This document shows, one piece after another, positions 1-7,444 of a DNA stretch of 64,000 nucleotides. The notes beneath the pieces are model-generated. The model made no database searches. It was not told the DNA's origin and worked only from the letters and a program-made list of their open reading frames with translations. A program made the translations under genes and the position numbers. The DNA is from Bryobacteraceae bacterium CoA2 C42. GTDB taxonomy: Bacteria; Acidobacteriota; Terriglobia; Bryobacterales; Bryobacteraceae. The stretch is taken from assembly GCA_019931245.1 (NCBI GenBank), contig JAINDL010000019.1, forward strand, positions 120,211 through 184,210, written 5' to 3'. Within the stretch, counting starts at the first letter, position 1, and the number at the start of each line of letters is the position of its first letter.

Positions 1-193
1 CCGGCGGCGGGAAGCCGATTTTCGAGCGGAACTGCTGGCGCAGGGTTTCGGTCGGGGGTAGCTGCTTCAAGTACTCGTCGAACTGGCGGTAGCCCTGTTC
101 GCGGTAAGGCCGGGATTTCTGGAAGTCCTCTTCGTAGAGCGGAGCTTGGGCCCGGAGCGCAAGGGGCAGCAGGAGTACCGCGAGGCGGAGCAT
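1..193 (-). CDS. Secreted protein, N-terminal fragment (runs off window start)
   Basis: This ORF is too short for the track but is clear on the minus strand. An ATG at 193-191 opens a signal peptide (MLRLAVLLLPLALRAQ), followed by a hydrophilic stretch rich in Tyr, Gln and Glu (YEEDFQKSRPYREQGYRQF) that stays open to the window edge, about 64 codons. The rest of the gene lies to the left of the window, so no family can be assigned; the head resembles the start of a periplasmic hydrolase but that is only an impression. It is divergent from the next gene, with start codons 25 bp apart. I am fairly sure it is coding because it has a good signal peptide, no stop, and codon use like its neighbours. 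Confidence 0.6.
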   Translation of the reverse strand, partial: MLRLAVLLLPLALRAQAPLYEEDFQKSRPYREQGYRQFDEYLKQLPPTETLRQQFRSKIGFPPP

Positions 194-218
194 ATGGATT
201 AGAGTAAACGATACCACC
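194..218. promoter_or_regulatory. 25-bp divergent promoter gap
   Basis: The whole space between two divergent start codons is 25 bp. On the plus strand TAGAGT (200-205) sits 13 nt before the ATG at 219, a plausible -10 box giving a leader of only a few bases. No clear Shine-Dalgarno sequence is visible for either gene. Any -35 element must lie inside the opposite coding sequence. Inference from sequence only. Confidence 0.3.
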
Positions 219-638
219 ATGCTGCGACTCTGCCGGTTGTTCCCCTTTCTGCTGCTTCCGCTGCTGGCTCAGCCGGCGGACGAATCCCGCCGGCTGCCGG
301 CGACGAACCGGACCAAGGTGGAGGTGCCGCCGAAGGCGCTGCTGGGCAAGGCCTTCATGCCGGGCGGGACGGTGGCGACTTACAAAAAGGGCGCCAGGGA
401 GTACCGGGTTTTCGTGACGAAGCTGAAGGACCCGACCACGGCGGCGATTCTGCTGCTCGACTGGAAGAAGGCGCTGCAGGGCGCCAAGCTGGTGCCGAGT
501 TTTGGCGGCTATTTTGGGATGGACGGGGGGCAGCCGGTGTTTGTGTTCACCAAGGGCGCGTGGATGGCGGGGACGGTGGGGCTGGCCGAGAAAGAGGCCG
601 ATGCGGAAGCTCGGGTGGTGGCGGCGCGGTTGAACTGA
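219..638 (+). CDS. Small secreted protein of unknown function
   Basis: A 139-aa protein with a signal peptide (residues 1-18, LFPFLLLPLLAQ) and an exported domain of about 120 residues. The only cysteine is inside the signal peptide (residue 5) and not at a lipobox, so a lipoprotein is unlikely. The mature part mixes beta-type stretches (REYRVFVTKL, QPVFVFTKGAW) with a basic middle and resembles a small alpha/beta periplasmic domain; I do not recognise a family. It converges on the serine hydrolase gene with 11 bp between stop codons. Coding status is supported by the signal peptide and by the ORF filling the gap between its neighbours. Confidence 0.6.
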   Translation: MLRLCRLFPFLLLPLLAQPADESRRLPATNRTKVEVPPKALLGKAFMPGGTVATYKKGAREYRVFVTKLKDPTTAAILLLDWKKALQGAKLVPSFGGYFGMDGGQPVFVFTKGAWMAGTVGLAEKEADAEARVVAARLN

Positions 639-649
639 GGGGGACCGCG

Positions 650-1732
650 TCAGGCGAGGCCGGCGGGCCAGGACGACTCGGCGGCGATGGCGGCAAAGAT
701 GCGGTCGACGAGTTTGGCGCCGTTGTCGGAGTTGGTCATGACGGCCGCGCCGTGGGAGCCGTCGCGGGCGGCCCAGAGGCGGCAGCGGTAGCCGGCGTTG
801 GCGCCGCCGTGGCCGAACCAGCCGGGGCGGGTTTCAAAGCCGAGGCCGTAGGCGCCGAGGTGCGGGGTGACCATGAGCGCGGCGGCGGATTTTTCGAGGA
901 CTTTGGCGGACTTACCGGCCAGGGTGTTTTGGACTTCAAGCGCGAATTTGGCGAGGTCGATGGGGGTGGTCCAGAGGCCGGCGGCGGCCAGCTCCGGGTA
1001 GGTGTGCCAGCCGCCGGTGTAGCTGCGGCCGTTTTGGTGGAAGCCGACGGCGGCGCGGGCGGCGGATTCGGCGGGCAGCGGCTGTTCAAAGGTGCTGGTG
1101 TAGAGCGAGAGGCGCTGCAGCACGATGCGGCGCATGAGTTCGGGGAAGGCTTTGCCGAAGCGGTCTTCGAGCAGCACCTGCAGGACGGTGTAGCCGCCGC
1201 CGGAGTAGAGGAACTGCGCGCCGGGGGGCTGGCTGACGCGGACGGGCAGGGTGCGGGCCGGCAGTTTACCATCGAGGATTTCGAGCACGCTGGGGACTTC
1301 GTCGTCTTCGTCGTAGCCGGGGAAGCTCGGGACGGTAAGGCCGGCGGTGTGGCTGAGAATGCCGCGGACGGTGACCTTGGCGGTGGCGGTGAACTCGTTG
1401 TCGGGGACCTGCCAGCTTTTGAGTTTGGTGTTGACGTTGTCGTCGAGGCCAAAGTTGCCATGCTGGGCCATGTGGAGGGCGGCCATGGCGGCAAGGGGTT
1501 TGGACAGGGACGCGGCCTGAAAGAGAGTACCGGTGGTGGTGGCAACGCCATAGGCGCGGGCCCATTCGATCTGCCCGTTGTGAAAGACGGCCATGCTGAC
1601 GGCGGGGACGCGATCTCCCGCCATGGAGGTGACCGGGAGCCAGCGCTGTTCGATGCGGCGGATGCGGTCTTCGAGGGGGCCGGCGTAGAGGCCGGCGCCA
1701 GCGCCGAACAGCAGAAAAGACCGGCGATGCAC
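650..1732 (-). CDS. Serine hydrolase, beta-lactamase/PBP fold (class C-like)
   Basis: A 360-aa protein of the beta-lactamase/esterase family. The catalytic SxxK motif is S75-L-S-K78, the Tyr motif is Y176-S-G, and H308-G-G stands in the place of KTG, as is usual for class C-like esterases and D-aminopeptidase-type enzymes. The first 18 residues (MHRRSFLLFGAGAGLYAG) look like an export signal. The start is GTG at 1732. It lies 6 nt after the PAAR stop, and the GGAGG inside the last PAAR codons (about 10 nt upstream) is its likely ribosome site, so it is translationally linked to the type VI spike operon. It could be a cargo enzyme, a periplasmic guard protein, or an unrelated rider. The family call is firm, the role is inference. 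Confidence 0.85.
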   Translation of the reverse strand: MHRRSFLLFGAGAGLYAGPLEDRIRRIEQRWLPVTSMAGDRVPAVSMAVFHNGQIEWARAYGVATTTGTLFQAASLSKPLAAMAALHMAQHGNFGLDDNVNTKLKSWQVPDNEFTATAKVTVRGILSHTAGLTVPSFPGYDEDDEVPSVLEILDGKLPARTLPVRVSQPPGAQFLYSGGGYTVLQVLLEDRFGKAFPELMRRIVLQRLSLYTSTFEQPLPAESAARAAVGFHQNGRSYTGGWHTYPELAAAGLWTTPIDLAKFALEVQNTLAGKSAKVLEKSAAALMVTPHLGAYGLGFETRPGWFGHGGANAGYRCRLWAARDGSHGAAVMTNSDNGAKLVDRIFAAIAAESSWPAGLA

Positions 1733-1738
1733 CCGGGT

Positions 1739-2236
1739 TCAGCCTCCGATGATCACGGTCGATTCGCCCTTGACGATCTTGTTGGGGCCGCCGAGGGCTT
1801 CGAGCACGGTATCGCCGAGGCGGCAGGCCGGCAGGTTGTTGATCATCACCGTGGCCGAACCGTCGATGACGACGCCGGGACCGTGGGGCGGCACCGGGAC
1901 GGGCGTGGCGCACATGTGGATATCGGCGCCAGCGGAGACGCTCGTGACCATGCTGCTCATGCTGGCCAAGAGAGAGGCTTTGAGCGCCTGTTCGGCGGCG
2001 AAGGCGGCCGGGGCGGCAGGGCCCGCCGCGGCTTTGGTGGCCTGTTCGGCGGCTTTCATGGCGGTATCGGCGGCTTTTTGCGCGGCCTGCAGGGCGGCGG
2101 CGGCGGCCAGCGGCATGCCGCGCCAGGCGGGCAGATAGCCGATGAGCACGTTGGGCGACCCGGGCCCGGGGTTCAGCAGGGGCGGCAGAGGATGGCTAAC
2201 GCTATCTGTGATGCGGGCGGCGGGTCCTTTAGGCAT
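1739..2236 (-). CDS. PAAR-domain spike-tip protein of the type VI system
   Basis: This 165-aa protein forms the sharp cone on VgrG. The N-terminus literally reads PAAR (residues 5-8), followed by ITDSVSH and a Pro/Gly-rich loop. Residues about 41-98 are a long Ala-rich, probably helical, stretch. The C-terminal half carries the usual pattern: DIHMC, PHGPGVV, GSATVMINN, PACRLGD and a final GESTVIIGG. The two halves of the fold are thus separated by an Ala-rich insert, which is unusual compared with the compact single PAAR domain of about 95 residues. A good Shine-Dalgarno (AAGGAG, 8 nt spacing) precedes the ATG at 2236. It follows the unknown 673-aa gene and overlaps nothing. Confidence 0.9.
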   Translation of the reverse strand: MPKGPAARITDSVSHPLPPLLNPGPGSPNVLIGYLPAWRGMPLAAAAALQAAQKAADTAMKAAEQATKAAAGPAAPAAFAAEQALKASLLASMSSMVTSVSAGADIHMCATPVPVPPHGPGVVIDGSATVMINNLPACRLGDTVLEALGGPNKIVKGESTVIIGG

Positions 2237-2267
2237 ACCGATGCTCCTTCATGCTAACGCGAAATGG

Positions 2268-4289
2268 CTAGGGTTGATTGGCGGCGCCGGGGTACTTGTG
2301 GTTGCCCCGCACCTGATTGAATTCGGCGAGCTCGATTTTCCGGGCGCTGCTTTGGTTTTTCCGGCCGGTGAGCGGGAAGAAGGGGACCACCGCGGGCGGG
2401 GGCGGGGCTTCCTGCGTGGCGAGTTGCGATTGCCAGTCGTCGCGATAGCCGGTGAGGTTCTGGCCGGAGCTGCCGGCCTGCAGGCCCTGCGCGGTGGCGC
2501 GGTCTTTGATTTTCTGCAGCCGCATGGCGGTTTGGCGGCCTTCGTCCACTTTCTTTTTGGCTTCGGCCATGGCGTCTTTAGCCTGCTTGACGGCGTCGCC
2601 GAGGGGGCCGCTGATCTTTCCGAAGGTGTTGTCCATGATCAGGTCCCAGACGGGGAAGAACGTGTTGCGGAAGTTGAGGGCGAGCAGCCACGGGAACAGG
2701 CCGAGGTAGACCTCCATGGCGATGGCGTTTTCACGAACCGCTTGCTGGCGGGCGCCTTCGAGTTTGTCGACCAGTTCGCCCATGGTGAGTTCGAGCGCGA
2801 GGTTGATGTGCCGGAGCACCTGGTCGTTCAGCTCCTTCTGCGCCGCTTCGAGCAGGGCCGCGCCGGGGGCGATGGTCTTGCCCTGGACGTTGAAGGAGAA
2901 CTCCTTGGCGCGCTGGAGGAGGCTTACGTTCTCCATGACCAGAGCCACGAGCTGATCGAGCAGGCGCGTGCGGGCGGCGCGGTACATGGCCGCCTCGTCG
3001 ATGGGTTCGACGGCGGGGCGCTCCATGAGCTTGCGATAAACCTCGCGCAGGAACTCGTTGTTCCTCAGCGTGACTTCGCTGATGATGCGTTCAATAAAGG
3101 CGGGCATGCCGGACAGCCCGAGGGCGGCTTTGAAGCCGTTGACAATCGTGGCCGTTACCTCTTTGGGCGGCGCGGGCGGGGCGCCGGCGGTGGGGGGCGG
3201 GGTTTCGATCTGCAGTGCCTGGTCGAGATACGGCGCGCCGGGCGGCGGCTCCGGGGGCGGGGAGGCGCTGAGGAAGTCGGTCACCGCATCGACGGTATTT
3301 TCGACCGTGGAGCGGATCTGCTCGAAGCGCTGGCGGGCGTCGTCGAGAAAGCCGATGCCGGTTCCTTCGGCGGCATCCCCGGTGGCGGGGGCCGGGGGCG
3401 AGGCCGGCTTGGGATACCAGAGGTAGAAGACGGGGCTGTGCTGCTCCTGAATCGCCTTGACCGTGTACTGCCGGACGGCCTTTTCAATCACCGGTTCGAG
3501 GTCCTTGGCGAGGCGGACGTAGAAGCCGAGGTAGACGTCCATGGGCTTCAAGGCGAGGCCCTGCATGAAGTTGAACACTTCCCTGACGGCAGGTGGGAGG
3601 CCGGGCAGAAAGGAGATCGAGCTGCTGAGGCCGCCGAGGAGGCCGGCGGCGGGGTCGCTGGCGGGCGGGGCGAGGAGCTTTTCAAGAAACGCGCGGTAGT
3701 TGGCGCGGGCCTGGTGGAGATCGAGGCCGGCCTGATGGATGTTCTGGTAGGTGATGAGGCCGGCGTTGACGGGCGCGATGGCGGTCTTGATGGCTTCGCC
3801 GAAAGCGTTGACATCGGCGGCCTTGGGCGCGGCCGCACCGCCGGCGCCACCGAGCAGATCGGCGCCCATCGCGAGCAACTCTCCCGCGCCGCCTTTGGTT
3901 TTTTCGAGGTCCGCCAGGACCGACTGCGTGGCCGTGAGGAAGCTCGCAAGCAGGAGCGCTTCCCGTTCGAGGCCGGCTCGAAACATGAGGCCGTGGGATT
4001 TGACGGCCGGGGTGAACTCGAGGTTCGTGTCGTCTTTGAGCGCGGGATGGTCGAAGTGGAGAGAGGTATCCGGGTGGGCGTAGCCCAGGTGGATGAATTC
4101 GATGGGGGCGCCGCTGTCGCGGGGCCGGACCTCGTTGGGCGATTGAAAGCCGGGGGCCTCTTCGGCGGTTTCGCCCACCGTTTCGCCCTGGGTGAAGGTC
4201 ATCGGCGCCGGGCCGCCGGGGGCGCCGGGCGCGGCGCCGCCCAAGGCGTTGCTGACGGCGTCGAGGCCGGATTTGACTGCGTCTAACAT
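2268..4289 (-). CDS. Unknown 673-aa protein between LysM protein and PAAR; candidate type VI cargo
   Basis: I do not recognise this protein. It is 673 aa, has no signal peptide, and has no cysteine at all. Residues 1-60 are Gly/Pro/Ala-rich and probably disordered. Most of the rest looks alpha-helical: a helical block to about residue 290, a Pro-rich linker (SPPPEPPPGAPY) near the middle, a second helical block with a strongly hydrophobic segment (LGLFPWLLALNFR), then a basic coiled-coil-like stretch (KQAKDAMAEAKKKVDEGRQ) and a Pro-rich tail. A GGAG lies 8 nt before the ATG. It is in the vgrG operon, 21 nt after the LysM gene and 31 nt before PAAR. Position suggests an effector or a loading adaptor; no catalytic motif is visible, so a structural or pore-forming role cannot be excluded. 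Confidence 0.75.
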   Translation of the reverse strand: MLDAVKSGLDAVSNALGGAAPGAPGGPAPMTFTQGETVGETAEEAPGFQSPNEVRPRDSGAPIEFIHLGYAHPDTSLHFDHPALKDDTNLEFTPAVKSHGLMFRAGLEREALLLASFLTATQSVLADLEKTKGGAGELLAMGADLLGGAGGAAAPKAADVNAFGEAIKTAIAPVNAGLITYQNIHQAGLDLHQARANYRAFLEKLLAPPASDPAAGLLGGLSSSISFLPGLPPAVREVFNFMQGLALKPMDVYLGFYVRLAKDLEPVIEKAVRQYTVKAIQEQHSPVFYLWYPKPASPPAPATGDAAEGTGIGFLDDARQRFEQIRSTVENTVDAVTDFLSASPPPEPPPGAPYLDQALQIETPPPTAGAPPAPPKEVTATIVNGFKAALGLSGMPAFIERIISEVTLRNNEFLREVYRKLMERPAVEPIDEAAMYRAARTRLLDQLVALVMENVSLLQRAKEFSFNVQGKTIAPGAALLEAAQKELNDQVLRHINLALELTMGELVDKLEGARQQAVRENAIAMEVYLGLFPWLLALNFRNTFFPVWDLIMDNTFGKISGPLGDAVKQAKDAMAEAKKKVDEGRQTAMRLQKIKDRATAQGLQAGSSGQNLTGYRDDWQSQLATQEAPPPPAVVPFFPLTGRKNQSSARKIELAEFNQVRGNHKYPGAANQP

Positions 4290-4310
4290 CTGGCCGTCTC
4301 CAGGGAAGGG

Positions 4311-4931
4311 TTAAGGGTGCAGGGAGTGCAGTTTGCCGCGGGTGGCCTCGTCGATGGCGCCGGTCTTGGACAGGCCGTGGGCGCCTTGGAACTGGGCGAG
4401 AGCGGTTTGGGTGGCTTCGTCCACCTCGTCGCCATCGCCGCAGTAGAAGCCGAGGTTGCTGAGCCGCTGGCGGACGCCCGAGACCGTATCGATGGGGTTC
4501 AAATGGCCGAGGGCGATGGGAATCTCTTCGCCGGTGTTGGTGAGGATGAGCTTGCCGCCGGTGCAGTTGGGGCGGATGAAGGCTTCGACGAAGCCGTCGC
4601 CGTCGGTGGCGCCTTCGATGGTCTTGTCGTCGAGGATGAGGCTGTAGGGCTCGTTTTTGCGGGGCTCGCCGAGCATTTTCAACTGCAGGCGGATTTTGGC
4701 GGGCACGCCCTTGCGTTCGAACTTGTGGGTGGCATCGGTGGGTTTGGTGACGCTCTTCAGCCGGAGTTCCGGGATGAAGACCTCGTCGCCGGGGTTGAGA
4801 ATGTTCGGGGTCCGGCGGCGCGACTTCAAGTCGGCGTTCTGCGGGTGGTTCCAGAGCGTCTCCCAGAAGTGGCCGTTGTCGTGGGCCAGACTCGGAATGC
4901 TGTCGCCGCGATCGACGGTGTGGATGGCCAT
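4311..4931 (-). CDS. LysM plus peptidoglycan-binding-domain protein
   Basis: A 206-aa protein without a signal peptide. Residues 1-55 form a LysM-like domain (HTVDRGDSIPSLAHDNG ... LNPGDEVFIPEL), residues about 60-140 a small beta-rich middle domain, and residues about 148-206 a PG_binding_1-type domain (VRQRLSNLGFYCGDGDEVDE ... FQGAHGLSKTGAIDEATRG). This layout is known from proteins encoded beside vgrG or contractile tail genes, where the LysM part is thought to act in tail assembly. The ATG lies 3 nt after the vgrG stop, with the Shine-Dalgarno GGAG inside the last vgrG codons, so the two are tightly coupled. It probably helps join spike and cargo, or binds target cell wall; the sequence alone does not decide. 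Confidence 0.85.
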   Translation of the reverse strand: MAIHTVDRGDSIPSLAHDNGHFWETLWNHPQNADLKSRRRTPNILNPGDEVFIPELRLKSVTKPTDATHKFERKGVPAKIRLQLKMLGEPRKNEPYSLILDDKTIEGATDGDGFVEAFIRPNCTGGKLILTNTGEEIPIALGHLNPIDTVSGVRQRLSNLGFYCGDGDEVDEATQTALAQFQGAHGLSKTGAIDEATRGKLHSLHP

Positions 4932-4934
4932 GGG

Positions 4935-7346
4935 CTACTTCTCCTTCCAGGCGTCCTGGTCGAGGTTGGGGAAGGTGACGGTGCAGTTGCCCGGGTCGAT
5001 GCCATCGACGCGGTACTTGCCCTGGTCGTTGGTCGTACCTTCGGCGATGGCGCCATCGGGCAGGGTGATCCGGACGGCTTCGTTGGGGACGTTGGCGCCG
5101 GACTCGTCGACGAGGTGGACCTCCACCCAATTCTTCTTTTCCTTGTTTTCGGCCGACTCCGGCTTGTGCTTCTGCGCGGAGTCGACGGCTTCGGCGGCCG
5201 GCGCGGCAGCCGCGGCGGCGGTGCGTCCGGCGGCGGACATAACCTTGGGCAGCGCCGTGGTGCCTGGCTTGAGGGGCTCGACCGGGGCATTGGGGGCCGT
5301 AGGCGAGAGCGCCGAAACGGCCGTGCCGCTGAGGGCTGAACCACCGGAGTTGATCAGCACCATGCTGCCGCTGATGGCAACGCCAGCGGGGCTGACGGTG
5401 ACAAAATTGCCGCCACATTTCAGCGTGACCCCGGACGGGCTGTTGATTTCAATCGGCGAGCCCGCGTCGATTTTGATTGAGCTGCCCGCTTTGATGTGGA
5501 TGTTAGCGCCGGATTGATAGAGCGAGTTGCCGCCGGCCTTTAAGGTATGGGCGCCACTGATGTCGGTGGCGGCTTTGCCTTTGATCTTCAGGCTGTAGTC
5601 GGCGCCGATCTCGGTGGAGCTGTTGGTGCCGATCTTGGCGTCGTAGTTGGTGTCGTAGGCGATGCGGACATCGCCGACGACGTGCTCATGGAAGTCGTGG
5701 CCAATGTCGGCTTTGCAGTCGTTTTTGGTGCGGAAATCGAAGTCCTTCTCGCCGTGGAGAAAGATCATCTCTTCGCCCGTCTTGTCTTCAAAGCGCAGTT
5801 CGTTGAGGTTGTCGCTGCCGGCCTGGGGGGAGCTGCGGGTTTTGATGCCGGACATGGTTTTGTTGTCCGGCAGGACGTGGGGCGGCATGCAGTCGGCGTT
5901 GTAGACACAGCCGACGACGATGGGCCGGTCCGGGTCGCCCTCTTCAAAGGCGACGACGACTTCCATGCCGATGCGGGGCAGGAAGACGGTGCCGTAGTTC
6001 TTGCCGGCCCAGAGGGTGGCGACGCGGACCCAGCAGGAGCTGCTGCCGTCGTACTTGCCGTCGCGGTCCCAGTGGAACTGTACTTTGATGCGGCCGTACT
6101 TATCGGTGAACACCTCTTCGCCGGAGGGGCCGGTGACGACAGCGGTCTGGGTGCCGTGGATCACCGGCTTGGGGGTGAGTTGCAGCGGCCGGTAGGGAAG
6201 CGTGGCGGGAATGCAGCGGAAGCTGATCTCCTCATAGTGTTCTTCTTCGTCGCCCGCGCCGGAGACGTAATCGCCGCCCTGGCTGAAGTTCAGGTCGGCT
6301 TCGGTGACCACATAGTCGCCATCGTCGGCGAAGTGGCGGGCGAGCTTGAACTTATGCCCTGCGGTGATACCGCCGAAGTTGGTGCGGGCTTCGATGACGA
6401 GGCCGGGCAGCGCCTCCTGCTCCATGCGGATGGCGGCGGTACGGGCGTTGTCCTGGTAGATCTTCTGAATTTCGCTCGGATGCTCCCCGCCGCCGGGGGT
6501 GATGCCGTCGAAGCGCTGCGCGTAGGCGCCCGGATAGTCGTAGATCTCCAGATGCTCGTTGGCGAGCTTGAGCTTGTGGCTAACCGTGCCGATCTGAATC
6601 GTTTCGAGGATGGTCTCCTCGGTTTCCAGGTGCTTGTGCGGGAGTTCGAAGCAGTGATCCCAGAGGGTGACCTTGCCGCTGCGGAGGGACTGCACCTTCT
6701 CCCAGTAGAGGATCTGTTCGCTGGTATCCGTGCCGCCGATTATTTCGTCGTAGGTGATTTCGGTCATGTGCGGCATGTCGGCATGAGCCGCGGCTTTGTC
6801 AGCGATGACCATTTTGTGGGCGCCGTCGGAGAACTTGAAGTAGTAGAAGATGCCCTCCTCTTCCATGAGGCGGGAGGCGAAGGCGAAGTCGGTTTCCCGG
6901 TACTGGACGCAGTAGTCGCGGGGTTCGTAGGTGCCCTGGGTTTCCAAGGCGAGGTCAATGCCGGTGAGCACCTTTTTGAGGATGTCGGTTACGGACATCT
7001 GCTGAAAGATGCGGCTCTGCTGGACCTTGGTGAGCAGCCAGAGTTTGGGGACGATCTCGAAGCGGTAGGCGGTGTAGTCGAAGCCGCGGGCGCCCCGGGC
7101 GCAGCGGACGACGATGCCGTTGAGGTAGCGGACGCCGTCGTTGTCGAGCGCGATCGAGACGGTCATCGGCTTGCCGATGAGCTGTGAGAAATCGACGGGG
7201 TTGGCGTTGCCCGTGAACGCTTCGATTTCATACGAAAACAGTGACGATAGCGCCTCGCGGCCGCGGAGGGAGCGGATGAGCAGGACATCTTCGCCCAGGG
7301 GCGTTTCGAGAACGAGGCGACGATTCTTCTGAGTTAAAGGAGGCAT
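4935..7346 (-). CDS. vgrG: VgrG spike protein (TssI) with a C-terminal carrier domain
   Basis: An 803-aa VgrG. Residues 1 to about 380 match the gp27-like base (for example YCVQYRETDFAFASRLMEEE), residues about 395-500 the gp5 OB-fold with the hallmark DKYGRIKVQFHWDRDGK and PRIGMEVVVAFEEGDPDRP, and residues about 530-690 the repetitive beta-helix needle. After an Ala/Pro-rich linker, the last 66 residues (738-803) form an added domain (VHLVDESGANVPNEAVRITL ... GKYRVDGIDPGNCTV), like a carboxypeptidase-regulatory or transthyretin-type beta-sandwich. Such tails usually carry adaptors or effectors. The gene sits after a hairpin-terminator and so probably has its own promoter. The ATG at 7346 has only a weak ribosome site. 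Confidence 0.95.
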   Translation of the reverse strand: MPPLTQKNRRLVLETPLGEDVLLIRSLRGREALSSLFSYEIEAFTGNANPVDFSQLIGKPMTVSIALDNDGVRYLNGIVVRCARGARGFDYTAYRFEIVPKLWLLTKVQQSRIFQQMSVTDILKKVLTGIDLALETQGTYEPRDYCVQYRETDFAFASRLMEEEGIFYYFKFSDGAHKMVIADKAAAHADMPHMTEITYDEIIGGTDTSEQILYWEKVQSLRSGKVTLWDHCFELPHKHLETEETILETIQIGTVSHKLKLANEHLEIYDYPGAYAQRFDGITPGGGEHPSEIQKIYQDNARTAAIRMEQEALPGLVIEARTNFGGITAGHKFKLARHFADDGDYVVTEADLNFSQGGDYVSGAGDEEEHYEEISFRCIPATLPYRPLQLTPKPVIHGTQTAVVTGPSGEEVFTDKYGRIKVQFHWDRDGKYDGSSSCWVRVATLWAGKNYGTVFLPRIGMEVVVAFEEGDPDRPIVVGCVYNADCMPPHVLPDNKTMSGIKTRSSPQAGSDNLNELRFEDKTGEEMIFLHGEKDFDFRTKNDCKADIGHDFHEHVVGDVRIAYDTNYDAKIGTNSSTEIGADYSLKIKGKAATDISGAHTLKAGGNSLYQSGANIHIKAGSSIKIDAGSPIEINSPSGVTLKCGGNFVTVSPAGVAISGSMVLINSGGSALSGTAVSALSPTAPNAPVEPLKPGTTALPKVMSAAGRTAAAAAAPAAEAVDSAQKHKPESAENKEKKNWVEVHLVDESGANVPNEAVRITLPDGAIAEGTTNDQGKYRVDGIDPGNCTVTFPNLDQDAWKEK

Positions 7347-7390
7347 TCCGAGTTGTCCGTTCCCACAAGATAGCGCGCGAGCAGGCCGGA

Positions 7391-7435
7391 AAACGCATCA
7401 GGCAGGGGCCACACCGGCGGCCGCTGCCTGATGCG
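7391..7435 (-). terminator. Hairpin terminator between clpV and vgrG
   Basis: In the minus-strand direction a 12-bp perfect stem (CGCATCAGGCAG with CTGCCTGATGCG) and an inner GGCC/GGCC pairing are followed at once by TTTT. It starts about 10 nt after the clpV stop. This is a good intrinsic terminator and separates the apparatus genes from the spike/cargo unit. Confidence 0.7.
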
Positions 7436-7444
7436 GGCGGCCGG

